Shown here: piece by piece, positions 1 to 8,548 of the stretch
Layout: every line of letters starts with the position of its first letter
How positions within the stretch are numbered: position 1 is the stretch's first letter
Origin: Stutzerimonas xanthomarina
GTDB taxonomy: Bacteria > Pseudomonadota > Gammaproteobacteria > Pseudomonadales > Pseudomonadaceae
Assembly (NCBI RefSeq): GCF_003935375.1
Contig: NZ_RHQM01000026.1
Span: 1 to 41,998 of the forward strand
DNA: 41,998 nucleotides
Reading direction: 5' to 3'
Program-made: the position numbers and the translations under genes
The notes under the pieces: generated by a model
What the model was told of the DNA's origin: nothing
What the model saw: the letters and a program-made list of their open reading frames with translations, nothing else
Database searches by the model: none

Positions 1-30
1 GCCAGAGCCAGAGCCAGAGCCAGAGCCGGA
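1..30 (+). repeat. In-frame hexanucleotide repeat in ftsY
   Basis: Four tandem GCCAGA units plus one GCCGGA variant begin at base 1 and encode alternating Pro-Glu in the acidic N-terminal region of FtsY. The left side of the array is cut by the window edge, so copy number is unknown. A repeat of this kind would change length in steps of two residues without breaking the frame. Confidence 0.85.
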
Positions 31-1012
31 GATAGCGCCGGTGCCGGTCGCCGCGGCAGCGCCCGCCGAAGCACCGGCGAAGCTCGGCTTCTTCGCCCGC
101 CTCAAGCAAGGGCTGTCCAAAACCAGCTCGAGCATCGGTGAAGGCATGGCCAGCCTGTTCCTCGGCAAGAAGGCCATCGACGATGACCTGCTCGACGAAC
201 TGGAAACCCGTCTGCTCACCGCCGACGTCGGTGTCGAGGCGACGACGGCGATCATGCAGAACCTCACACGCCGCGTGTCGCGCAAGGAGCTGGCCGACAG
301 TGGCGCGCTCTATACCGCGCTGCAGGAAGAACTCTCTGGGCTGCTCAAGCCGGTCGAGCAGCCGCTCGTGGTCGACAGTGGCAAGCGCCCGTATGTGATC
401 CTCGTGGTCGGCGTGAATGGTGTCGGCAAGACCACCACCATCGGCAAGCTGGCCAAGAAGCTGCAGCTCGAAGGCAAGAAGGTCATGCTCGCCGCTGGCG
501 ACACCTTCCGCGCCGCGGCGGTGGAGCAATTGCAGGTGTGGGGCGAGCGCAACAGCATTCCGGTGATTGCACAGCACACCGGTGCCGACTCCGCCTCGGT
601 GATCTTCGATGCGGTGCAGGCGGCCAAGGCGCGGGGCATCGATGTGCTGATCGCCGACACCGCTGGCCGGCTGCACACCAAGGACAACCTGATGGAGGAG
701 CTGAAGAAGGTCCGCCGGGTGATGGGCAAGCTCGACGAGTCGGCTCCCCACGAGGTCCTGCTCGTGCTCGACGCCGGCACCGGCCAGAACGCCATCAACC
801 AGACCAAACAGTTCAATCAGGCGGTCGAGCTGACCGGTCTGGTGCTGACCAAACTCGACGGCACCGCCAAGGGCGGTGTGATCTTCGCCCTGGCCAAGCA
901 GTTCGGCACGCCGATCCGCTACATCGGCGTCGGCGAAGGGATCGACGACCTGCGCACGTTCGAGGCCGATGCGTTCGTCAAGGCGCTTTTCGCCCAGCGG
1001 GACGGCGCATGA
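2..1012 (+). CDS. ftsY: Signal recognition particle receptor FtsY (5' truncated)
   Basis: FtsY is the SRP-receptor GTPase that docks ribosome-nascent chain-SRP complexes at the inner membrane. The open frame runs in from the left edge (codons from base 2) and begins inside an acidic Pro-Glu repeat, as expected of the FtsY N-terminal A domain, so the true start lies outside the window; a GTG at 41 is not a credible start. The NG domain is complete: four-helix N domain, P-loop GVNGVGKTT (about 412-440), DTFRAAA, DTAGRLHT (about 655-680) and the TKLDG guanine-specificity motif (about 850-870). The stop overlaps the ftsE start (ATGA), as expected for ftsYEX translational coupling. Identity is very secure. 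Confidence 0.97.
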   Translation, partial: PEPEPEPEPEIAPVPVAAAAPAEAPAKLGFFARLKQGLSKTSSSIGEGMASLFLGKKAIDDDLLDELETRLLTADVGVEATTAIMQNLTRRVSRKELADSGALYTALQEELSGLLKPVEQPLVVDSGKRPYVILVVGVNGVGKTTTIGKLAKKLQLEGKKVMLAAGDTFRAAAVEQLQVWGERNSIPVIAQHTGADSASVIFDAVQAAKARGIDVLIADTAGRLHTKDNLMEELKKVRRVMGKLDESAPHEVLLVLDAGTGQNAINQTKQFNQAVELTGLVLTKLDGTAKGGVIFALAKQFGTPIRYIGVGEGIDDLRTFEADAFVKALFAQRDGA

Positions 1013-1680
1013 TTCGTTTCGAACAGGTCGGCAAACGCTACCCCAACGGCCACATCGGGTTGCACGAGCTTTCCTTTCAGGTGCGGCGTGGCGAATTCCT
1101 CTTCGTCACTGGCCATTCCGGCGCCGGCAAGAGCACGCTGCTGCGCCTGTTGCTGGCAATGGAGCGTCCCACCAGCGGCAAGCTGCTGCTGGCCGGGCAG
1201 GACCTGTCGCGCATCACCAATGCGCAGATTCCTTTCCTGCGCCGGCAGATCGGCGTGGTGTTCCAGAATCACCAGTTGCTGTTCGATCGCACGGTGTTCG
1301 ACAACGTCGCCCTGCCGTTGCAGATTCTCGGGCTCAACAAGCGCGAGATTGGCCAGCGGGTGATGACCGCGCTGGAGCGCGTCAGCCTCAAGGACAAGGC
1401 GCTGCAGTATCCGGCGGACCTGTCCACCGGTCAGCAGCAGCGTGTCGGCATCGCTCGCGCCGTGGTGCACCGGCCGGCCCTGCTGCTCGCCGATGAACCG
1501 ACCGGCAACCTCGACCCGCGACTCGCTGCGGAGATCATGGGCGTGTTCGAAGACATCAATCGCCTGGGTACCACCGTGCTGATCGCCAGCCACGATCTGG
1601 CGCTGATCGCGCGGATGCGTCATCGCATGCTGACCCTGCAACGTGGTCGCCTGATCGGCGACGGGGAGGCCAGCCGATGA
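1009..1680 (+). CDS. ftsE: Cell division ATP-binding protein FtsE
   Basis: FtsE is the cytoplasmic ATPase of the FtsEX ABC-type complex, which links the divisome to activation of septal peptidoglycan hydrolases. The 223-residue protein has Walker A GHSGAGKST (about residues 36-44), the ABC signature LSTGQQQR (a variant of the usual LSGGEQQR), Walker B LLLADEP and the following TGNLD, and a switch histidine in ASHD. The ATG at 1009 overlaps the ftsY stop, and its own stop overlaps the ftsX start. An upstream extension of the same frame into ftsY is antisense-free shadow, not coding. Length matches the family. Confidence 0.97.
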   Translation: MIRFEQVGKRYPNGHIGLHELSFQVRRGEFLFVTGHSGAGKSTLLRLLLAMERPTSGKLLLAGQDLSRITNAQIPFLRRQIGVVFQNHQLLFDRTVFDNVALPLQILGLNKREIGQRVMTALERVSLKDKALQYPADLSTGQQQRVGIARAVVHRPALLLADEPTGNLDPRLAAEIMGVFEDINRLGTTVLIASHDLALIARMRHRMLTLQRGRLIGDGEASR

Positions 1681-2696
1681 GCAGCGAACGCGATCCCAAG
1701 ACCAACCCGAGCACGGCCGAGCGCGTCGGCGGTTCGGTGAAGAAGCCGGAGCAGCCGCGCGGCGACGAGCCGGACTTCAAGACGCTGTTCCACGCCTGGC
1801 TGGAAAGTCATCGCGCCAGTTTGGTCGACAGCGTCGGGCGTCTGATCAAGCAGCCGATCGGCAGCTTCTTCACCTGCCTGGTGATGGCCGTGGCGTTGAG
1901 CCTGCCCATGGGCCTGGCGCTGCTGCTGGACAACGTCGAACGGCTCGGTGGCTCGTGGCAGCGTGCCGCGCAGATCTCGCTGTTCATGCAGCTTGAGGTG
2001 GATGGCGACGCTGGCGAGCGCCTGCGTGACGAGGTTGCCGCCATGCCCGACGTGGCAGCGGCGGACTGGGTCAGCCGCGAGCAGGCGCTGGACGAGTTCC
2101 AGCAGCTGTCCGGGCTTGGCGAAGCGCTCAAGGAGTTGCCGGACAATCCGCTGCCCGGCGTGGTCATCGTGACGCCCGAAGAGGTGGACAAGGACAAGCT
2201 CGAGGCGCTGCGTCAGCAGCTGGCCGAACTGCCCGGCGTGCAGTTGGCTCAGCTGGATCTGCTCTGGGTCGAGCGGCTGACCGCCATTCTCAAGCTTGGC
2301 GACCGCTTCGTCTTCGGCCTGACATTGTTGCTGGTGGCGACGTTGCTGCTGGTGATTGGCAACACCATCCGCCTGCACATCGAGAACCGCCGCACCGAGA
2401 TCGAGGTGGTCAAGCTGGTGGGCGGCACCGATGGTTACGTCCGCCGTCCGTTCCTCTACATGGGTGCCATCTACGGTCTGGGCGCCGGCCTGATCGCCTG
2501 GCTGCTGCTGGTCTATGGACTGGGCTGGCTGAACGAGGCCGTGGTGAATCTGGCGGGCCTCTACGGCAGCGATTTCGGCCTGGGAGGCGTTCCGGCCGGT
2601 GATGCGTTATCGCTGGTGATCGGTGCGGTGCTGCTCGGCTACATCGGTGCCTGGCTGGCTGTCGCAAGGCATCTGAGCGAGCTGGCTCCTCGATAA
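1677..2696 (+). CDS. ftsX: Cell division membrane protein FtsX
   Basis: FtsX is the inner-membrane permease-like partner of FtsE; its periplasmic loop controls murein-hydrolase activators such as EnvC. The 339-residue protein has a long polar N-terminal cytoplasmic tail (about 55 residues, rich in charged residues), a first membrane segment near residues 60-85, a periplasmic domain of about 120 residues, and three further membrane segments in the C-terminal third (beginning FVFGLTLLLVATLLLVIGN). The motif NRRTEIEVVKLVGG between segments is typical of FtsX. The start overlaps the ftsE stop (ATGA). Confidence 0.96.
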   Translation: MSSERDPKTNPSTAERVGGSVKKPEQPRGDEPDFKTLFHAWLESHRASLVDSVGRLIKQPIGSFFTCLVMAVALSLPMGLALLLDNVERLGGSWQRAAQISLFMQLEVDGDAGERLRDEVAAMPDVAAADWVSREQALDEFQQLSGLGEALKELPDNPLPGVVIVTPEEVDKDKLEALRQQLAELPGVQLAQLDLLWVERLTAILKLGDRFVFGLTLLLVATLLLVIGNTIRLHIENRRTEIEVVKLVGGTDGYVRRPFLYMGAIYGLGAGLIAWLLLVYGLGWLNEAVVNLAGLYGSDFGLGGVPAGDALSLVIGAVLLGYIGAWLAVARHLSELAPR

Positions 2697-2735
2697 AATT
2701 TCATTTGAAAACAATCACTTGACAGTTGTGTCAGG

Positions 2736-2763
2736 GAACTTTTCCACAGGCTTGCAGTCTCAT
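2736..2763 (+). promoter_or_regulatory. AlgU/sigma-E-type promoter of rpoH
   Basis: GAACTT (2736-2741), a 16-base spacer, then TCTCAT (2758-2763) match the extracytoplasmic-function sigma-E/AlgU pattern GAACTT-N16/17-TCTnA. It lies 45 bases before the rpoH start. An AlgU-dependent rpoH promoter is known in P. aeruginosa, which supports the assignment; the exact start site is inferred. Confidence 0.65.
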
Positions 2764-2779
2764 GCGGCAATGCTAAACT
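2752..2779 (+). promoter_or_regulatory. Sigma-70-type promoter of rpoH
   Basis: TTGCAG (2752-2757), a 16-base spacer and an extended -10 TGCTAAACT (2771-2779) form a plausible housekeeping promoter. It overlaps the end of the AlgU-like promoter, so the two polymerases could compete for the region. The start would lie near 2786, giving a leader of about 20 bases before the ATG at 2808. Confidence 0.5.
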
Positions 2780-2807
2780 GCTGCAGCTTCGTCATTGGAG
2801 GTACTGC

Positions 2808-3662
2808 ATGACAACTACTCTGCAACCTGTTCAAGCGCTAGTCCCGGGAGCGAATCTCGAGGCCTACGTGCAGACCGTGAACAGCCTCCCGCTGCTCACT
2901 GTCGAGCAGGAGCGCGAGCTGGCCGGGCGCCTCTTCTATCATCAGGATCTCGAAGCGGCTCGGCAGATGGTGCTGGCGCACCTGCGTTTCGTCGTTCACA
3001 TCGCCCGCAGCTATTCCGGCTACGGTCTGGCCCAGGCCGACCTGATCCAGGAAGGCAACGTCGGTCTGATGAAGGCGGTCAAGCGTTTCAATCCGGAAAT
3101 GGGTGTGCGACTGGTGTCCTTCGCCGTGCATTGGATTCGCGCCGAAATTCATGAATTCATCCTGCGTAACTGGCGCATCGTCAAGGTCGCGACGACTAAG
3201 GCGCAGCGCAAACTGTTCTTCAATCTGCGCAGCCAGAAGAAGCGTCTGGCCTGGCTGAACAACGATGAAGTCACCGCCGTGGCCAATAGCCTGGGCGTCG
3301 AGCCGCACGAAGTGCGCGAAATGGAAAGCCGCCTGACCGGCCATGACATGGCCTTCGACCCGGCCGCCGATGCCGACGACGACAGCGCCTACCAGTCGCC
3401 TGCGCACTATCTGGAAGATCATCGCTACGATCCGGCCCGCCAGCTGGAAGATGCCGACTGGAGCGACAGTTCCACTTCCAGCCTGCATACGGCGCTCGAG
3501 GGGCTCGACGAGCGCAGCCGGGACATTCTCCAGCAACGCTGGCTGAACGAAGACAAGGCGACCCTGCACGACCTGGCTGCCAAGTACAACGTATCGGCCG
3601 AGCGCATTCGTCAGCTGGAGAAGAATGCGATGAACAAGTTGAAGGGCTCGATTCAGGCCTGA
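2808..3662 (+). CDS. rpoH: RNA polymerase heat-shock sigma factor RpoH (sigma-32)
   Basis: RpoH directs RNA polymerase to heat-shock genes such as those for chaperones and proteases. The 284-residue protein has sigma region 1.2-2 (LRFVVHIARSYSGYGL, then DLIQEGNVGLMKAVKRF for core binding, and SFAVHWIRAEIHEFILRNWRIVK for -10 recognition), the RpoH-specific box QRKLFFNLR (about residues 132-141), and region 4 with the C-terminal helix-turn-helix NVSAERIRQLEKNAMNKLK. A strong ribosome-binding site GGAGG at 2796-2800 supports the ATG. Upstream are AlgU-like and sigma-70-like promoters; downstream is a strong terminator. It is therefore its own transcription unit behind ftsYEX. Confidence 0.97.
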   Translation: MTTTLQPVQALVPGANLEAYVQTVNSLPLLTVEQERELAGRLFYHQDLEAARQMVLAHLRFVVHIARSYSGYGLAQADLIQEGNVGLMKAVKRFNPEMGVRLVSFAVHWIRAEIHEFILRNWRIVKVATTKAQRKLFFNLRSQKKRLAWLNNDEVTAVANSLGVEPHEVREMESRLTGHDMAFDPAADADDDSAYQSPAHYLEDHRYDPARQLEDADWSDSSTSSLHTALEGLDERSRDILQQRWLNEDKATLHDLAAKYNVSAERIRQLEKNAMNKLKGSIQA

Positions 3663-3681
3663 TGCTCGTCAGCTGAAAACG

Positions 3682-3717
3682 AATCGCGGGATGCCATTGG
3701 CTCCCGCGATTTTTTTT
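3682..3717 (+). terminator. Rho-independent terminator after rpoH
   Basis: A perfect 10-bp stem AATCGCGGGA / TCCCGCGATT (3682-3691 and 3702-3711) with a 10-base loop is followed by a run of T. It lies 20 bases beyond the rpoH stop and separates it from the convergent kinase gene. Confidence 0.9.
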
Positions 3718-3746
3718 GCCTGCCGTTCGCTCGGGGTGCCGCCCGG

Positions 3747-6317
3747 CTATCGAGGCTTGCTTCTGGCCTGGCGGATGTTGTCTCGCGCCTGTTCAACCGC
3801 GACCAGCAGCTGGGCGTTGGTGATCGGCTTGTGCAGCCAGACGATCCCTGTGGGGAACTGTGCCTGCTCGAACTGGTGCGCGGCGGAGATAACGACGATG
3901 GGCAGATCCTGCATCGCCGGTTGATCGCGCAATTCGTCGATCAGCTGCATGCCGCTGCCGTCGGGCAGGTGCAGGTCCAGTGTCATGGCCTCGTAATGGC
4001 TGGCAGCGAGCTTTTCACGGGCCTGATGCAGGCTTTGCACGCGCTCCACGCCGTAGCCGCCCTCGCGCAGCATCATATGCAGCAGACGGCCGGTGTCAGG
4101 CTCGTCTTCGACGACCAGGATTCGCGGCTGGCCGTCGCGGCAGTCCGATTCGGCTGGCGGTATCTGGATCGGCAGCTCGCACCAGAAGGTGGTGCCCTGG
4201 CCGGGTACGCAGTCGAAGCCGACCGTACCGCCCATGCGTTCGATCAGCTCCTTGGTGATCGCAAGTCCGAGTCCGGTACCGGACTTCTGCCGGCTGTCGG
4301 AGGCATCGGCCTGGGCGAACTTCTCGAACACGCGGGAGCGGAACGCCTCGGGAATGCCGGGGCCCTGGTCGGTGACGCTGATACGAACCTTGGTCCCACG
4401 CAGGGAGCTGTGCAGGCGAATCTCTCCGCCCTCGGGGGTGAACTTGACGGCGTTTGAGAGGAAGTTGCCAAGCACCTGCTGCAGGCGCAGGCCGTCCACC
4501 CAGACCAGCACATCGGTCGGATGCTCGAGTGTACAGCGCACGCCATGCTGCTCGCAGAGGGCCTGGTTGCTCGCCCGCGATTCCTCGAGCAGGTCGCCAA
4601 GCGAATGTTCGCGCAGTTCGAACGACATCTTGCCGGCGGCAATCTTTTCCATGTCCAGCAGGTCGTTGATCAGATGACCCAGGCGCAGGCTGTTGCGGTA
4701 GGCGATCTCGAGCATCTGCTGCATGGTCGGCGGCGCAGAGCCGAGCGCGCCGCCGACGATCAGTCCGAGCGCACCGCTGATGGAAGTCAGTGGCGTGCGC
4801 AGCTCGTGGCTGACGGTGGAAACGAAGTCGTTCTTCATCTGCTCGACGCGCTTGCGTTCGGTGAGGTCCATCAGCGTGCCGCTGATGCGCTGGGCCATGC
4901 CTTGCGGGTCACGCTGGATATGGCCGCGCAGCAGTACCGGGACGACATGACCATGCTTGTGTTGCAACCGTAATTCGGTGGTGAAGTGGTCGACATTGGA
5001 CAGCATGGTTTGGGCCAGGCGCGCCTTCTGCTGCGCTAGGTCTTCGGCAACCGTCAGCCGCTCCCACAGTTTGAGGTCGCAGGTCAGCTCGTTGGGACGA
5101 TAACCGAGCATTTCCCAGGCGCGGGGCGAGGCGAACATGCTGCCGGCTTCCAGATCGAGATCCCACAGCCCATCGTTGCTGCCTTTCAGGGCAAGCGACA
5201 GACGCTCCTCGCTCAAGCGCAGATCGTGTTTGCTCTGACGTATGTGCCGGGTCATCTCGTTCGCCAGCGCCTGGGCACGGCTATGGCGCAGCGCCAATGA
5301 CGAGGTCAGGAAAAAAACCAGCAGGCTCAGAACGAGCCCCAGGCCGAACACCAGTGCCTCGTTGGAATGAAAACGCTCGTCGAACTCGGGCCGGCTATCC
5401 ATGCGCAGCGTCCAGGTCTGGCCGTACAGCTCCAGCTGCTGCAACTGGCTGAAGCGGGCACTGCCGGGCTCGAGGGCTTCGCTCGATGCGTACAGCAGGT
5501 GTTCCGGCTCTTCACCGGGACTGGCGTAGATATGCAGCGCCAGCGGCAGATCGGCCGCGCGCAGGATGCCGCGCATCAGATCTTCGACGCGATAAGGGCT
5601 GTAGACGAAGCCGATCAGCGCCTGCATGCGTTGCTCCGGTGTCGTCAGTGGCGCGTTCGGTCGATACACCGGGACATAGAGCAGCACTCCGGCCTGCACC
5701 TTGCCGTGGGTTTCCTGCAGAAGCGTTACCTTGCCGGTAATGCTCGTTTCGCCCAACCGGGCCGCGCGTTGCATGGCGCGCCGGCGAGTCGGCTCGGAAT
5801 ACATGTCGTAGCCGAAAGCGGCCAGGTTGCGCCTGAGGAACGGCTCGAGAAAAACGATCGAGGTGTAGAGCTCCCGCTGGCCTGGCGGATGAATGTCGTA
5901 ATCCGGGTAACCCTGCGCACGCATGCGTGCGACATGCGCATCGCGTTCGGCCTGCGGAATTGCCTGGCTGAAACCGACGCCCTGGATGCCAGGATAACGG
6001 TCTGGTAGCAGCAAGCGCTCGACGTACGTGCGCCACTGCTCGCGGCTGACGTTCTCCACGGCATCGAACAGACCGGCGCCGCCGAGCAGGATCTGTTCAT
6101 GGTCCCGCAGCCGCTTGCGGATCGCTTCAGTGACCTTCTCGCCGAGCATCTGGAACTGCTGCCGAGCAGCGCGATCCTCGTTGGTGCGCAGACTCTGCCA
6201 GACCACCAGTTGGACCAGCAGGGTGAACGCCAGCATTCCCCAGGCAACGCCGTTTCGCCAGCTGAACAGCTGTCGCAGGCCGTGAGGCTGATTGTGGTTT
6301 ATCGCTGGATCACTCAT
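3747..6317 (-). CDS. CHASE-PAS hybrid sensor histidine kinase with C-terminal receiver
   Basis: This 856-residue protein is a membrane sensor kinase. Order of domains: membrane segment 23-43; a periplasmic CHASE-type domain about 60-285 (includes the PGIQGVGFSQAI and DIHPPGQRELYTSIVFLEPF features of the family); second membrane segment 321-344; PAS domain about 365-487; HisKA with phospho-acceptor His504 in SHELRTP; HATPase_c with NAVKF, DQGPGIP and GTGLGL; and a receiver domain about 733-850 with acceptor Asp781 and conserved Lys830. CHASE domains elsewhere bind small extracellular ligands, but the ligand here is unknown. The ATG at 6317 places the first membrane segment normally; a start 38 codons upstream (6431) is open but adds a non-typical leader. 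It follows a PAS-GGDEF-EAL gene on the same strand. Confidence 0.88.
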   Translation of the reverse strand: MSDPAINHNQPHGLRQLFSWRNGVAWGMLAFTLLVQLVVWQSLRTNEDRAARQQFQMLGEKVTEAIRKRLRDHEQILLGGAGLFDAVENVSREQWRTYVERLLLPDRYPGIQGVGFSQAIPQAERDAHVARMRAQGYPDYDIHPPGQRELYTSIVFLEPFLRRNLAAFGYDMYSEPTRRRAMQRAARLGETSITGKVTLLQETHGKVQAGVLLYVPVYRPNAPLTTPEQRMQALIGFVYSPYRVEDLMRGILRAADLPLALHIYASPGEEPEHLLYASSEALEPGSARFSQLQQLELYGQTWTLRMDSRPEFDERFHSNEALVFGLGLVLSLLVFFLTSSLALRHSRAQALANEMTRHIRQSKHDLRLSEERLSLALKGSNDGLWDLDLEAGSMFASPRAWEMLGYRPNELTCDLKLWERLTVAEDLAQQKARLAQTMLSNVDHFTTELRLQHKHGHVVPVLLRGHIQRDPQGMAQRISGTLMDLTERKRVEQMKNDFVSTVSHELRTPLTSISGALGLIVGGALGSAPPTMQQMLEIAYRNSLRLGHLINDLLDMEKIAAGKMSFELREHSLGDLLEESRASNQALCEQHGVRCTLEHPTDVLVWVDGLRLQQVLGNFLSNAVKFTPEGGEIRLHSSLRGTKVRISVTDQGPGIPEAFRSRVFEKFAQADASDSRQKSGTGLGLAITKELIERMGGTVGFDCVPGQGTTFWCELPIQIPPAESDCRDGQPRILVVEDEPDTGRLLHMMLREGGYGVERVQSLHQAREKLAASHYEAMTLDLHLPDGSGMQLIDELRDQPAMQDLPIVVISAAHQFEQAQFPTGIVWLHKPITNAQLLVAVEQARDNIRQARSKPR

Positions 6318-6495
6318 CGTCTTCGCTGCGGTACGCGGTGGTTGACCGATTGGACGCCGGAGGCCTGGAATCGGTGCCAGTCTGCGGCAGTCGAGCCAGT
6401 ATGCCGCAAAGCTGGTTGCCCGGCCTTCCATGATGGCGAGGTTGACCGTTCTGTCAGCTTACCTGCCGTAATGGCCTATTGATATATGCGCCTGA

Positions 6496-8424
6496 TCAGG
6501 CTCCGGACGAGCGGCAACTCTGCCCGTAGCGGAGTTCGGCCGCGCGCCAATCGATGTCGCTGGCAGGCTGCGGTCGTGCAAAGCCGTAGCCTTGGCCATA
6601 GTCGCAATTCTGCGCCAGCAGAAACGCCGCCTGGTCTGCAGTCTTGATGCCTTCCGCCACGACTTTGAGGCCCAGATTGTGTGCCAGACCGATGACCGAG
6701 CGGGTGATAGCGGCGTCCTCGCGGTCGTCGGGCAGGCCGCGGACGAAGCCCTGGTCGATCTTCAGTTTGTGCACGTTCATGCGCTTGAGTCGCTGCAGTG
6801 ACGAGTAGCCGGTGCCGAAATCGTCGATCGCCAGCTGAACGCCGAGTGCGCGCAGGCGCTGCAGTAGCTCCTGGGCGGCGTCCGGGTCCTGCATCACCGC
6901 GCTTTCGGTGATCTCCAGTTCCAGATGGTGCGCCTCTAGCCCGCAGCGGGCCAGAATGGTGGCGACCTGCAGGTCGAGCTCGCCGTTGCCGAACAGGCGG
7001 CTGGAGATGTTCACCGCGATGAAGCCAAGCGGGCGACCCTGGCCAAGCCACTCTCGAGCCTGATTGCAGGCCTGCTCCAGCACCCAGTGATCGATCGCGC
7101 TGATCAGCCCGGTTTCCTCGGCGACGGGAATGAAGATGCCCGGTGCGATCAGGCCTTTCTCCGGGTGTAGCCAGCGTACCAGTGCCTCGAAACCGGTGAT
7201 CGTGCCCTCGCGCAGGTCGTAGATCGGCTGAAAGTGCAGGCGCAGCTGTCCTTGCTCGAGGGCCTGGCGCAATGCGGTGACCAGTTCGACGCGCTGGCGG
7301 GCCTGGCTGGTCAGTTCCTCGGAATAGAACGCATAGGTTGAGCGGCCGCTGTTCTTGGCCTTGAACAGCGCCGAGTCGGCGTTGCGCATCAGCTGTTCGA
7401 CGTTCTGCACGTCGGTCGGATAGGGGTACAGCACGATGCCGATGCTGGCGCTGCTGAACAGCTCCTGGTCGGCGATATGGAAGGGTTCGTTCAGTCGGTC
7501 GAGAATGCGCAACGCCAGCGAGGTGGCCTTCTCCGCGCCGTAGCCTTCACAGAGCAGGGCGAACTCGTCACCGCCGAGTCGGCCAAGCGTCATGCCTTCT
7601 TCCAGGTACTCGCCCAGTCGCGTGCTGACAGCCTGCAACAGCGCGTCGCCCAGGCTGTGGCCAAGGCTTTCATTGATGTCCTTGAAGTGATCGAGGTCGA
7701 TCAGAAGTAATGCACCGCTGCGTTTGTTGGCCCTGGCGCGCTCGAGATCCTGCTTGGCGCGTTCGGTGAACAGCAGCCGATTCGGCAGCTTGAGCAATGG
7801 ATCGTAATGAGCGAGCTGGTCGAGCTCTTCGCGCGAGCGCTTGAGCGCCGAGAGATCGGAGAACACCGCCACGTAATGGCTGAGCTGGCCCTGGTTGTCA
7901 TGGATGCAGCGCAGGTTCTGCCATTGCGGATACACCTCGCCATTCTTGCGTCGGTTCCAGATCTCGCCGCTCCACTCGCCATGCTCTTTCAGCGCCAGCC
8001 ACATCTGGTTGTAGAAGGCTGCGTCGTGCTTGCCAGACGCGAAGAGTCTAGGGGTCTGTCCAACGACTTCCTCGGTGCTGTATCCGGTGATGCGGCTGAA
8101 CGCCGGATTGACGTGCACGATGTGTTGGCTTGGATCAGTGACCAGCACGCCTTCCTGAGTGCTGTCGAAGACTGCGGCGGCCTGCTTCAGGCTGGTTTCC
8201 TGGACGTGCTGTGCGCGCTGCTGTTCGTCGAAGCGGCGAAAGTGCTGGCGGCCGAGCAGGAATATCAGCACGGTGGTAAGCCCCACGAACAGCGCTCCCT
8301 TGCCCGTTTGCCAGGTTTGGCTATCGCCTGCAGCGAGGTAGCCGACCAGCATGTCGCCGAGGAGAATCCACAGCATGGCCAGGCAGAAATAGCCCAGACT
8401 TAGCCGGGCGAGGTAGGTGTTCAT
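6496..8424 (-). CDS. PAS-GGDEF-EAL cyclic-di-GMP signalling protein
   Basis: The 642-residue protein probably makes and/or degrades cyclic-di-GMP. Two hydrophobic segments lie near residues 6-30 and 44-58, followed by a PAS domain (about 80-190), GGDEF domain (active-site GGDEF at 284-288, metal ligand in LIDLDHFKDIN) and EAL domain (EAL at 413-415, then ELEITES, IDDFGTGYSSL, LKIDQGFV and GQGYGF). The cyclase motif is intact, but the RxxD product-inhibition site is absent: EEGM sits at that position. In the EAL domain the usual EGVE is EGIK. The ATG at 8424 has GAGAG upstream and starts just before the first hydrophobic helix. It lies upstream of the hybrid kinase on the same strand, so the two may work in one pathway. 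Confidence 0.9.
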   Translation of the reverse strand: MNTYLARLSLGYFCLAMLWILLGDMLVGYLAAGDSQTWQTGKGALFVGLTTVLIFLLGRQHFRRFDEQQRAQHVQETSLKQAAAVFDSTQEGVLVTDPSQHIVHVNPAFSRITGYSTEEVVGQTPRLFASGKHDAAFYNQMWLALKEHGEWSGEIWNRRKNGEVYPQWQNLRCIHDNQGQLSHYVAVFSDLSALKRSREELDQLAHYDPLLKLPNRLLFTERAKQDLERARANKRSGALLLIDLDHFKDINESLGHSLGDALLQAVSTRLGEYLEEGMTLGRLGGDEFALLCEGYGAEKATSLALRILDRLNEPFHIADQELFSSASIGIVLYPYPTDVQNVEQLMRNADSALFKAKNSGRSTYAFYSEELTSQARQRVELVTALRQALEQGQLRLHFQPIYDLREGTITGFEALVRWLHPEKGLIAPGIFIPVAEETGLISAIDHWVLEQACNQAREWLGQGRPLGFIAVNISSRLFGNGELDLQVATILARCGLEAHHLELEITESAVMQDPDAAQELLQRLRALGVQLAIDDFGTGYSSLQRLKRMNVHKLKIDQGFVRGLPDDREDAAITRSVIGLAHNLGLKVVAEGIKTADQAAFLLAQNCDYGQGYGFARPQPASDIDWRAAELRYGQSCRSSGA

Positions 8425-8548
8425 GGTTGCTCTCGGGTCCGATCCAGATACTGCATAGTCAAACCCCATCGCACTGGCTGAGCGGGAGGCACGTCATCTC
8501 GCACCGGAGGTGCTGCATCCTGCTGCGCCGGTTGTTCTGCATGCTGGT

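Noticed and set aside
1..30. CRISPR-like repeat at the window edge
   Set aside because: Units are 6 bases without spacers and are in frame in ftsY.
538..1008. N-terminal extension of ftsE into ftsY
   Set aside because: The extension overlaps the ftsY G domain in another frame; the ATGA overlap at 1009 gives the normal FtsE length.
2719..2724. TTGACA as a -35 box for rpoH
   Set aside because: The sequence 16-18 bases downstream (TTCCAC) is not a -10 box.
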